From Calonectria ilicicola (taxonomy: Eukaryota > Ascomycota > Sordariomycetes > Hypocreales > Nectriaceae): a DNA stretch of 64,000 bases. Position 1 is the first letter of the stretch. Each line of letters opens with the position of its first letter. A program made the position numbers and the translations under genes. The notes under the pieces are model-generated. The model made no database searches, was not told where the DNA came from, and worked only from the letters and a program-made list of their open reading frames with translations. Shown in pieces: positions 21,201 through 33,400 of this stretch. Where the stretch lies: assembly GCA_020809705.1 (NCBI GenBank), contig CP085832.1, positions 1 to 64,000 on the forward strand, written 5' to 3'.

Positions 21201-24200
21201 TATAAATAGAAAATCACTTTCCAAATAAAGTTTGGACTATTTGAATATCTAGTTATACCTTTTGGACTTATAAATGTACTAATATCATTCTAGTAAATAA
21301 TAACCAATATATTATAAGAATACTTAAATATCTTTATTATCTATTATCTGGATGATATCCTTATTTTCTCCAAAAATAAAAAAGAATATAAAGAATATAT
21401 TCATAAGGTCTTAAAAGCCCTCTAAGACGCCAAATTTCTGGTTAAATTAGAAAAAAGTAAGTTCTATATTTAAGAAGTAGAATTTTTAGAATATATTATC
21501 AGCCCTAATGAAATTCACATGAACCTAAAGAAAGTCGTTGTAGTAAAAGATTGGAAGGAACCTACTAATATAAAGGAAGTATAAGCCTTCCTTAGATTTG
21601 CTAATTATTATTAAAGATTTATTAAAGGATTTAATAAAATTGTCTTAGGTATAATAGAATTAATTAAGAAAGAAATTACCTTTTAATAGGGAAATAAAGT
21701 ATAATAATTATTTAAAGCTATAAGAAATATTATTTTAGAAGAACCTATTTTTATAATATTTAACCCTAATAAGCCTATAGAGCTAGAAACTAATATATTA
21801 GACTTCGCCTTAGGGGCCTAGATCGAATAATAAGATAAATAAGGAAACCTACATCTTATAACATTCTACTCATATAAGCTATATAGCCTTAAGCTAAACT
21901 ACCCTATCTATAATAAAGAATTTCTTATTATTATTAATACTTTTAAAGAATTCTAATAATATCTTTTAAAAAGTAACCACAAAATCACAGTATACACTAA
22001 CTATAAAAACATTACTTACTTCACAATCACTTAAAAACTTAGTAAAAAGCAACTATAATACATAGAATATCTATCCAAATTTGACTACCAAATTATCTAT
22101 ATTAAAGGAACCAAAAATAACTATGCTAATATAATCAATTACCGACCTAACTATAATATAGAAAAACCAAAAATACAAAAAAAACTATTAATCTATAATA
22201 ATAATAGAGGATTAGAACAAGCCCTAATTAGTAAAATAATAATAGAAATAAAGAAAATAATTACCACTATAAGAGTAGGAGGATTACTATATATAATTAG
22301 AACCACTACTATGGAAATACTAATATAATAAGTAGAATAAGGCAATCTACTATTAAGAAAAATTAAAAAATATAATCTAATACTTTTAGAAGAAGAAAAA
22401 ATAGATTATTTATAAATGTTAGAGGAATACCAAATGGAGTTAATAAGGGATATTCATAAATATCCCTTATATAGCTATAAAGACATTAATAAAACCCTTA
22501 AATAAGTCAAATAGATATTTTCCTTTAATAAGATAAAAAGAAAGTTAAATAAGTATATAAAAAATACAGCCTATACCAACACTTTAAAAAACCAAGATAT
22601 AAACTATATAAATTATTACAATTATCCTCTATTATATAATAACCATAGAACTCAATCATAATAGACTTTATTACTAATCTTCCCTTATTAGTAGACCTTA
22701 TTATAGGAGTATATTATAATAGTATTTTCATTATTATCAATTACTTTATAAAAGTAGTATATTACCTTTCTTATAATAAAGTAATAAAAGAAAAATAATT
22801 TACCTATCTTTTCTTTTAATATATAATTATTATATATAATCTACTAATTAAAATTATATTAAATAGAGAATAATTATTTATATTTAAGTTTTAGTAAAGC
22901 CTAATATCCTTAATAAGATTAAATTACAAGCTAAGTATAGCCTTTTACCCTTAAATAGACAAACAAACCAAACATCAAAACCAGGAAATTAAGCAATATC
23001 TACAATACTATATTAACTATAAGCAAACTAATTAAATAGAAAAATTACCTATTATATAATTAACATATAATATATCCTACAATCACAGCATTAAAACAAT
23101 ACTAACAAAAGCCAATTTCAGCTTTATACCGGACACTTACTAAGCCCCCTTAGAAGACACGATCTAAGCAAAAGCAATAATTAAGTTAAATAACCTAAAA
23201 AAATTATATAAAGAAATAAAGATAGAACTTAAATTTATTTATAATATTATAAAAAGACATTATAATCTCAAAAGGCTAAAAAGATTAACCTTTTTAGAGA
23301 GAGATATAATCTACCTAATAATAAAAAATCTTATAATAAAAAAATAAAATAAAAAAATCAACTTTATATAGATTAAGCTATACCTAATTAAAAGAAAAAT
23401 ATTAAAAAACAACTACAAACTTGATCTCCCAAACAACATCAAGGTTCACTTTATCTTCTATATCTCACTACTAGAACCTAACAATAATATCCAAGTAAAC
23501 ACAGGATCTAAATACAAACTATAAATAAAAAATCTAGAAGATTAATAGAAAATTAAGAAAATACTATAAAGAAAAAAGGAAGATAGAAAATTCAAAATTA
23601 AATAAAAAGACTATAAAGAAACAACCTAAGAACCCACCAAACACCTTATACATTATTCAAAGATACTAGAAGCATTCCTAAAAACACAATACCAAGCAAA
23701 CTATCAAGATCAATAATATTCTAATTAATAATATCTATAGCCCCTAAAGATTATACCTAAATAATAGCCTCCAACTCTACCCAATCTATATCCTCCAACT
23801 CATCCAAAGAAAAAAGACCCTAACATACTATTTCCACACCTCTTATTTTAAACTAACATTTCTAATAATAAAGATAGAACAAATAATTTAAAAATTCTTA
23901 AACTTTAACCTAAGCCACAAGCACCTCTACTTAAACATAAAGAAACTCCTCCTCAGCCACCTCCTCCTCTACATCTAAACAATTAAACTCCTAATTTATC
24001 TAGATTACTATAAATATTAACACCTACCTACACTCATTATTCACAAAAATCACACATATATAACCAAAGATACCTTTAAAGTATTATATATTCTATTACA
24101 ATAGGTACATTTACTATAATAGTTATTAAAATCTAGTAATATCTTATATTATAAACTTTTAAAAGAATAAAAAGAATATAGTATAACTTTAAAACCTATT

Positions 24201-24363
24201 AAATTGATAAACTAGGCTTAAGTATTAGTATAAAGATATAGCTTAAAAGTACTTAAACCCTAAGGCATAATTAGAAAATATTTTAAAGAATAAAAATAAA
24301 AAACTCACACATAAGATTAACCTAATAAGCCTTAAGGATAAGACTAATAGAGGAAGGACATTA
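18249..24363 (+). pseudogene. E2 gag-pol remnant with chromodomain
   Basis: Order of recognisable pieces: gag and zinc-knuckle trace (about 19150-19205), protease (D-N-R form near 20233), RT with intact YLDD at 21345-21356, RNase H/integrase zinc region, integrase core beginning with the aspartate at 22664 (ATAGAC, followed by FITNLP), the conserved YKLDLPNNIKVH (about 23415-23450), and a C-terminal chromodomain (about 23525-23650) where two Trp codons of the signature have become TAA. Such chromodomains in fungal chromoviruses direct integration to methylated-histone chromatin. Stops are too many for expression. Confidence 0.85.
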
Positions 24364-24759
24364 TATTATAACCTATAACACACCTAGGCAGTCAAACAAA
24401 GCAAAAACAATACTTACCTACCCTATAGCCCCACACTAACCAATAAAAAAGCACTCATAAGCAATTACTTATAGCATTAATAATTACCTTATAATTACCA
24501 CCTTAATCACCAACATATTAAATAGAACTAATATAATAAGCGCCTACTAAGTAATAGTATATAAATAGATTAGAATCCGCCCTTATAGCTAATATTAACC
24601 AGCTTTTAATACAACTTGGTTACCTTAATTATAATTAACTATTACCTAATATAATACTTCTATTGCTCTATTTTACTATAACACGCCTAACCATCCTGCC
24701 AATAATAAACCCTTCGTTCTGATTGGTTCATCAAGTTAGGAATTAACCAGACCGTTACA
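24364..24759 (+). repeat. E2 3' LTR (396 bp)
   Basis: Begins TATTATAACCTATAACAC (RIP form of the 5' LTR start) and ends CAGACCGTTACA unmutated, so the two LTRs are damaged at opposite ends. Confidence 0.88.
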
Positions 24760-24764
24760 CTATG

Positions 24765-26298
24765 TAATATACCTTTATAGTACTGAATTTATAAAAAGCT
24801 CTTTGTAGAAGAACTAGATACTAGACTATTTAAGTTTAGCTAGTGGGATTATGAAATTGTCCTTAAAGATAGATCTAATACCTGATTTTACCCTATTTAT
24901 AATCTTAATCAAATTAAATTTAATATTTTAAAGGAATATATTTAAGATATATTTAAAAAGGAATATATTTATATTTTAAACTCTAAAGCCAGTTATTCTA
25001 TTATATTTATATTTAAGAAAAATAGGAAGTTATACCTTGTTATAGACTATTAATAGCTTAATAATATTATTATTAAAGATTATACTTTACTACTATTAAT
25101 TAATAAAATAAAGGATTGTCTTTAGGGAGCTAATATCTTTATTATATTAGATCTTAAAGGAGTATATAATCTTATTTATATTAAAGAAGAATATAAATAG
25201 AAAATTGCTTTTTAAATAAAGTTTGGACTATTTAAATATTTAGTTATGCTTTTTAGATTTATAAATGCACTAGTATTATTCTAATGAATAATAACTAATA
25301 TATTATAAGAATATTTAAATATCTTTATTATTTACTATTTAGATGATATCCTTATCTTCTTTAAAAATAAAGAAGAATATAAAGAATATATTTATAAGGT
25401 CTTAAAAGCCCTTTAAGATGCCAAACTTCTAGTTAAACTAGAAAAAAGTAAGTTCTATACTTAAGAAGTAGAATTTCTAGGATATATTATTAACCTTAAT
25501 AAAATCTACATAGACCTAAAGAAAGTCATTATAGTAAAAGATTAGAAGGAATTTATTAATATAAAGGAAGTATAAGCCTTCCTTGGATTTACTAATTATT
25601 ATTGAAGATTTATTAAGGGATTTAATAAAATCACCTTAGATATAATAGAATTAATTAAGAAAGGAATTATCTTTTAATAAGAAAATAAAATATAATAATC
25701 ATTTAAAGTTATAAGAAATACTATTTTAGAAGAACCTATCCTTACAATGTTTGACCCTAATAAGCCCATAGAGCTAGAAATTAATACATTGGATTTTGCC
25801 TTAGGGGCCCAGATTGGATAATAAGATGAATAAGAAAACCTACATCTTATAGCATTCTATTCATATAAGCTATATAGCCTTGAGCTGAATTACCCTATCT
25901 ATGATAAAGAATTCCTTGTTATTATTAATACTTTTAAAGAATTCTAATAATATTTATTAGAAAGTAATCATAAAATTATAGTATATACTAACTATAAAAA
26001 TATTATTTATTTTACAATTATTCAAAAACTTAATAGAAGATAATTATAATATATAAAATATCTATCTAAATTTAACTACCAAATTATTTATATTAAAAGA
26101 ATTGAAAATAGCTACGCTAATATAATCAGCCACTAATCTAACTATAATACAAAAAAACCAAAAATATAGAAAAAACTATTAACCTATAATACTAATAGAG
26201 AACTAGAATAGACCTTAATTAGTGGAATAATAATAGAAATAAAGAAAATAATTACTATTATAAGAGTAAGAGGATTACTATGTATAACTAGAACTATT
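24765..26298 (+). pseudogene. E1 RT-RNase H segment
   Basis: Continuation of E1 between E2 and E3. RT catalytic motif YLDD is intact at 25336-25347; multiple TAA/TAG stops elsewhere. Colinear by eye with 20770-22305 of E2. Confidence 0.85.
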
Positions 26299-26461
26299 TA
26301 ATACAGTAGGATTAGAACAGTAGGGGTCTTAATAATATATAATAGGAAGATTAATATCTTCTTCTCTATCTACCCTAGTAATAAGCTTATATATACCTTC
26401 TAAAAGTGCCTAAAGCATACACTTACAAGGTTCCATATATATTAATACCATTTCTATATTA
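26299..26461 (-). repeat. E3 left LTR (3' LTR of the element)
   Basis: 163 bp, AT-shifted copy of the right LTR; the TGATAC start now reads TAATAC and the CCGTATCA end reads TCTATATTA. Confidence 0.85.
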
Positions 26462-29400
26462 TATCCTAGCATATTTAAGAAATCATTCACTATCCTCAGT
26501 AACTAGAATACTATATATACCTTCTTATTCTAAATCTTTATATTTTACACAATCTTTTCCTCTAATTTACCTAGATAGCGATCTTATTCTTAGGGGGTCG
26601 CCCTCTAGATCTCTTTATAAGGGGATCTAGGCTAGATTTTAGATTGACGATCGGTAGGAGAGTCTTATGTGGTTGCCTTGGTCGCCACTTGGGAGGATCT
26701 AGGCCTGCGCTGTCCTCCTATTGGTCTGGCTTGAGATATTTATAAGGTCTTCTAGGTTATTGCTTTAGTAGTAAGATGGTTCTATCTTCTAGTAATTTTT
26801 CTAGGTTAGAAGTGGTAATAGAGGCTTTAGCCTATTTTCTATTATAATCTTAAAGTTATTAAGCCAGCTAAAGGATACTGCTTTTAGGAGCTTGCTAATA
26901 TTAAAATTCTATAATTAGGTCCGGATTAATATCCTTTACCCGGACCTATATAGCCTAGTAATACCTATAATCTTTCTAATTTACCTAATATCCTTTTATA
27001 ACTACCGGATTATGCCTATTAATATGCTAGTTTTCCTGGTTAAGGATCTTGTTTACCTTGTACTAATTAGCCCTATTATCTTCGAGAATTGGTTCAGATT
27101 CCTCTGGCTGGAAGTTATTAGTATGGGCTAGTATAAGCTATTAGTATAAGATTATTAGGTATATCTTTATATTATTTAGCAAATCTAGCTCATATACTAG
27201 ATCGCTAACCATTCTCTTAATTATAAATGGGCCTGATTGTTATTATAATTATTTACATAGTAGCTTACCTGGCAGATAGTATCTATAATATAGTTATAAG
27301 TAGACCTTATTACTGACCTTAAGTTAGATTGGTTAATACTTAGTATTATACTACCTTTTTACCTTAGCCACTATAAAATCCATAGCTAGTTACACTTTCT
27401 TCCAAATAGCTTCTCTTAGAAATAATAGGTCTATATTTTTTATTACTAATTATACTAACTTTATTAGGCTTTAGAGAGTAATCTTATAAATAAATTTATA
27501 TATAAAGGCTTTAATTATAGTATTAAATGCTCTATTCAAGTTCTACTACAATATAGGTAGAATATATAACTAATCTCCTATTAAATACTCTATATAATAA
27601 AAGTATATTACTATTTTAATTATTTGGTTATATCTTTTTACTAGTCCATTAGCCTGTAGGTAGTATACTATTATTATTACTATCTTTATTCTAAAACTTA
27701 TCTATAGATCTCTTTAGAATTCTAAGTTAAATTTACTATTATAATCTAAAATAATAACTTTTAGTATACTTTAGTTAAAAAGTATAAGCTATTAAGCTAA
27801 TATAGTTGCCCACTCCTTACCTATATATTTAATAAATCCTAGGATTAATAAGTATCTCTTGCTTACTATATAAATGATTATTATTAATTAATTATAAATA
27901 TCCTATTCTTCCAACACCTATAATAATCCTTTTATTAATATTAATAGAAGTTTAATAATAAAATCTATTGCTATTATATACATAGGTAGGACTGGGGGTC
28001 TATTTGGCAAGTAATTTCTAATAGCTTATTAGCGATTGGTTTGCCCGAGATAATATATCTTACATTTGTGGATATGCTTTTTAGCCTATTATATTAAGTT
28101 TTTAATGTAAAGGCTGGATAGCTCTTTCAGTATCCTTTCCTTACTAAAGTAATATTAATTATTATAGGCTATCTTTAGGAATTCGTTAATCATAGAATAA
28201 AAAATACAAAGCCTATAATATCCAAACTAGCTATAGTAGTATAGAAGTCTTTTATATAGTTTAAAGTATACTTTATACTTTAAAATATTTATAATATCCT
28301 TATTATTAAATATTAAGGGGTCTAAGATCTCTTTTCCTATTATTATATTAATAATCTTTATATAGTATATATTATTAAGATATCCCTCTTAAAACTTCCT
28401 CTTAGACTTCTCTATTATTAGGGCTTCTATTGCCACTAGCATATCATCTAGAGCTATATAATCAAGTCACAGCCATACTTAGTTCCTATTAGTCTCTAGA
28501 GCTACTAAGTAGCTTAATATATCCAAGATAAAGTTCTTCTTTTCTAGGAGGTAGTTGTTATGACCTGGCCTGCGGGCACAGGGCTTACAGGGCTCTTAGG
28601 TGCTGTTAGGTGCTGCGATAATTGCCGCAATAGCAGTTATTAACCAATCTTTTGCCCTATAGTACAGCGGTCAACAGCACAGCCGTTACACGATAACTGC
28701 TACAGGCAGGTGGGCTTAGGTTCGATTCCCGGTTTTGAGGGTTTTTACCGCGGAAGCCCGTTCCGGCCTGCTTACAAAGGGACCCACTTTTCTCGCAAGC
28801 TAGGGCAGCTTGGGGCCTCTTTGGGGGTTGATAACAGACCAACGGAAAAAGGTTAATCCGGCCCGTGGACCTTACAGCTCGGGACTAGCTGTTTGGGAGG
28901 GGAGCATCGTGTTATGACCTGGCCTGCGGGCACAGGGCTTACAGGGCTCTTAGGTGCTGTTAGGTGCTGTGATAATTGCCGCAATAGCAGTTATTGACCA
29001 ATCTTTTGCCCTATGGTACAGCGGTCAACAGCACAGCCGTTACAGTAGTATATATTAAGCTTATATTCTGATAAATAGATCAAAGCAACCACCAGTCTAT
29101 AGTTCGCTTGGTTTATACTAGATGTAGTAAGTATAGTTTTCTCTACAATTTGTTTTATTACAAAGTAATCTATAAAGGTAATTATTAAATGTATTAATAA
29201 TTGGATGTATATATACAATCTCTTAACTACCTATACTAAATATACTATCTCTAGTTCTAATAGGCTATAGTTTCTTTTTACTAAGCTAAGAGTATAACTT
29301 AGAAAGTAAATAGATCTTATTATTATTACTAGGATATATAATATCCTGTCCTATTTATAATTATTTTTAAGATGGAAAAGTACTACTCTAAAGCTTTACT

Positions 29401-30008
29401 AAATATTTACATCTACTTAAAGATATAGTTTCTTACTTTATTTAAGGTAAAAGAGCATTCTTACACTAACTACTTTATACTAGATCACTTTAAATGCAAA
29501 CCTTTCTTCCTTTATAAGATTATAATATATTATATAAGTATAAGCCTTTTATTTATTAGAATTTCCATTAATTACTTTACCTTATTTATATCCTGCTCTT
29601 AATAATACAACCTTATATTTTTACAAAGGCTCTATAAGCTAAACATAGTATAGGATAAGGTGCCTAATATATCCTATAGCTCCAATATATTGCTCCAGAG
29701 CCAATAGTTGGGCTAGAAACTTCAATTTTACGAATAATGTAATCCATTCCTCTGTAATAGTCAAACCAAAAGCATCTACTTAAAAGCTAAATACCTACAC
29801 ACTAGGGTATCTAATCTAGCTCTTTTTAGAGAAGATAGTAATATTCTTTTCTTAAAAGAATTTAAATAGCTTCTATAAGTATCTAAGGTACTTTTCTTCT
29901 ATCTTAGAGAAGATTATAATATTATTAATAAAAGCTTTATAAAATTTATAGTATAGGTATAATAAACAATCTATATACTACTACACATACACTAAGGAGT
30001 TCTAGAAT
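26462..30008 (-). pseudogene. E3 RT, RNase H and integrase remnant
   Basis: Minus-strand pol remnant split by TRIM 2. Integrase core and RT catalytic motif as described for E3; stops throughout. E4 interrupts it at 30009 upstream of the RT catalytic site. Confidence 0.65.
28556..29044 (+). mobile_element. TRIM copy 2 (489 bp)
   Basis: LTRs of 135 bp at 28556-28690 and 28910-29044 differ at three positions, all transitions; 219-bp interior; perfect target duplication GTAGT (28551-28555, 29045-29049). Same length and same architecture as copy 1 but opposite orientation. Polypurine tract GGGAGGGGAG precedes the 3' LTR; the interior has the B-box 11-mer GGTTCGATTCC on the plus strand at about 28710. 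Inserted into E3 pol. Confidence 0.93.
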
Positions 30009-30403
30009 TATAACGGTCTGGTCAATTCCCAACTTGATGAACCAATCAGAATGAAGGGTTTATTGTTGGCAGGATGGTTAAGTGCGTTATGGTAAATAGA
30101 GCAATGGAAGTATTACATTAGGTAATATTCAATCGCAATTAAGGTAACCAAATTATATTAAAAGCTAGTTAATATTGGCCATAAGGGCAGATTCTAATCC
30201 ATCTATATACTATTATTATAATAGGCGCTCACTATATTAGTTCTATCTAAGTGTTAGTAATTAGGTGGGTAATTATAAGGTAATTACTAATATTATAGGT
30301 AATTATAAGTAAGCACTTTCTTATTAATTGGTATGGGGCTATAGGGTAGGTAGATATTAATTCTGCCGTCGTAGACCACCTAGGTGTATCATAGGTTATA
30401 ACA
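30009..30403 (-). repeat. E4 3' LTR (395 bp)
   Basis: Left LTR on the plus strand; the first ~120 bp (TATAACGGTCTGGTCAATTCCC) are little mutated. Confidence 0.88.
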
Positions 30404-33400
30404 CAATATCCCCCCTCTATTAATCTTATCCTCAAGGCCTATTAGTTCAACCTTGTATATAAGTTCCCTATTTTTAACCTTTAAAATATTTTCTAATTAT
30501 ACCTTATGGTCCAGGTAATTTCAAACAGTATCTTTATGCTAAGGCCCAAGCTTAGCTTATTAACTCAATAGATTTTAAAATCATACTATATTTATTCTAT
30601 TCCTCTAAGGGTTTATAATATAAAATATTGCTAGATTTTAGTGACTGTTATAGTAAGTATACTTATTATGGTAAGATCTATAATATTTTAGAGGTATCTT
30701 TAGCTATATATACATTATTTTATAATAATAAATATAATTAATTATTAACTTTTATAGTAAACTAGATAAATTAAAAGTCCAATTGTTTAGATATAGAGGA
30801 AGAGATTACTAAGAAAAAGTTCCTTTATATATAAGTAAAGGCACTTATAACTTAAGCTAAGGTTTAGGAATCCTTAAATCATTTATCCTATCTTCATTAT
30901 TAGAAATATTAACTTAAAATAAAGGGTATGGAGATAATATATTGTAAACTTTCTTCTTTAAATAAATTAGAAGAGGTAGATCAAATAAAGTCAGAAGCTA
31001 TTGTTTAGGCGTAGTCTTTAGGGGCAGTGAATGTTATTGATTGGAATGCTATTAACCTCAATAGTTTACTTGGCATTGTGTCCTCAGGAATGCTTCTAGC
31101 AGCTTTGAGCAGTGCATGAGGTGTTTTGTGGGTTCCTATATTGTCTTTTTATAGTCTTTCCATTTAATTTTAAATTTTCTATCTTCTTCTTTTCTTTGTA
31201 GGATCTTTTTAACTTTCTATTAATCTTTAAGATTTTTTATCTATGGTTTATATACTGGTCTTATATTAACTTAGATGCTATTATTAGGTTCTAGTAATGA
31301 AATATAGAAGATAGGGTGGACTTTAATATTATCTAGGAGGTCAAGCTTGTAGTTATTTTCTAATATTTTTCTTTTAATTAGATATAATCTAATTTGTATA
31401 AAGTTGATTTTTTTATTTTATTTTTTTATTGTAAGATTTTTTATTACTAGGTAGACTATATCTCCCTCCGAAAAGGTTAATCCTTTCAGCCTTTTAAGAT
31501 TATAATATCTTTTTATAATATTACAGATAAATTTAAATTCTATCTTTATTTCTTTATATAATTTTCTTAAATTATCTAATTTGATTATAGCTTTTACTTG
31601 AATTATGCCTTCTAAGAAGGCTTAATAAATGTCTAATATAAAGCTAAAATTAGCTTTTACTAATATTGTTTTAATGTTATAATTGTAAGATATATTATAT
31701 ACTAATTATATAATAGGTAACTTTTCTACCTAATCAATTTACTTATAATTAATATAATATTATAGATATTACTCAATTTCCTAGTTTTAGTATTCGGTTT
31801 GCCTGTCTATTTAGGGATAGAAGGCTATACTTAACTTATAGTTTAACCCCATTAAAAACATCAGGCTTTGCCAAAACTTAAATACAAATAATTATCCTCT
31901 ATCCAAAATAATTTCGGTTGATAGTCCATGTATAATAACTATATTTCAAAAGAAAAAGTAGGCGAATTATTCTTCTTTTATTACTTTATTATAAGGGAGA
32001 TAATATACTACTTTTATAAAGCAATCAACAATAATGAAAATACTGTCGTAATATACTCCTATAATAAGATCTACTAACAAGGGGAGGTTAGTAATAAAGT
32101 CCATTATGATTAAGTCCTATGGTCATTATATAACAGGGGATAGTTATAATAATCTATATAGTTTGTATCTTGGTTTTTTAAAGTGTTAATATAAGCTATA
32201 TTCTTTATATACTTATTTAACTTTCTTTTTTATCTTACTAAAGGAAAATATCTATTTAATTTATTTAAAGATTTTATTAATACCTTTATAGCTATATAAA
32301 GGATATTCATAAATATCCCTTATTAACTCTATTTAGTATTCTTCTAGCACTTATAGATAATCTGTTTTTTCTTCTTCTAGAAGTACTAGATTATATTTTT
32401 CAATTTTCCTTAATAGTAGATTACCTTATTCCACTTATTATATAAGTATTTCTATAGTAGTAGTTCTAATTATATATAATAATCCTCCTACTCTTATAAT
32501 AGCAATTATTTTCTTTATTTCTATTATTATTCTACTGATTAGGGCTTATTCTAGTCCTTCATTAGCATTATAGATTAATAATTTTTCTTATATTTTTAGT
32601 TTTTCTATATTATAGTTGGATCAGTAGCTAATCGCATTAACACAGCTGTTTTCAGTTCCTTTAATATAAATAATTTAATAGTCAAATTTGGATAGGTATT
32701 CTATATATTATAATTACCTTCCACTAAGTTTTTGAATGATTATGAAGTAGGCAATGTTTTTATAGTTAATATATATTATAATTTTATAGTTACTTCCTAA
32801 AAGGTATTATTAGAATTCTTTAAAAGTATTGACAATAGTAAGGAATTCTTTATTATAGATAGGGTAGTTTAGCTCAGGGCTATATAGCTTATATAAGTAA
32901 AATGCTATAAGATATAGATTTCCTTATTCATCTTATTGTCCGATCTAGGCCCCTAGGGCGAAGTCTAATGCATTAGTTTCTAACTCTATAGGTTTATTAA
33001 GGTCAAATATTATAAGAATAAGTTCTTTTAAAATAATATTTTTTATAGCTTTGAATAATTATTGTACTTTATTTCCCTATTAAAAGGTAATTCTTTTTTT
33101 AATTAATTCTATTATATCTAAGGCAATTTTACTAAATCCCTTAATAAATCTTCAGTAATAATTAACAAATCCTAAGAAAGCTTATACTTCCTTTATATTA
33201 GTAGATTCCTTCCAATCTTTCACTACAGTAACTTTCTTTAGGTCCATATGAATTTCATTAAGGCTAATAATATATCCTAGAAATTCTACTTCTTAAGTAT
33301 AGAACTTACTTTTTTCTAATTCAACCAGAAGTTTAATATCTTAAAGGGCTTTTAAAACCTTATAGATATATTCTTTATATTCTTCTTTATTTTTAAAGAA

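Larger units (their letters stand above)
17853..24759 (+). mobile_element. E2: Ty3/gypsy chromovirus, subfamily B, 6,907 bp
   Basis: Inserted in E1 between protease and RT. LTRs of 396 bp at 17853-18248 and 24364-24759; flanks CTGTG and CTATG are the 5-bp target duplication with one G-to-A change. Subfamily B differs from A in the LTR (CCATGACACGCCTGGGCGGTC near the start) and in the 3' noncoding segment. Complete but coding-dead. Confidence 0.93.

Noticed and set aside
28700..28790. tRNA gene in the TRIM interior
   Set aside because: The B-box matches exactly but neither the T-stem nor an acceptor stem pairs, so a tRNA gene is not supported; kept only as a finding about the B-box.
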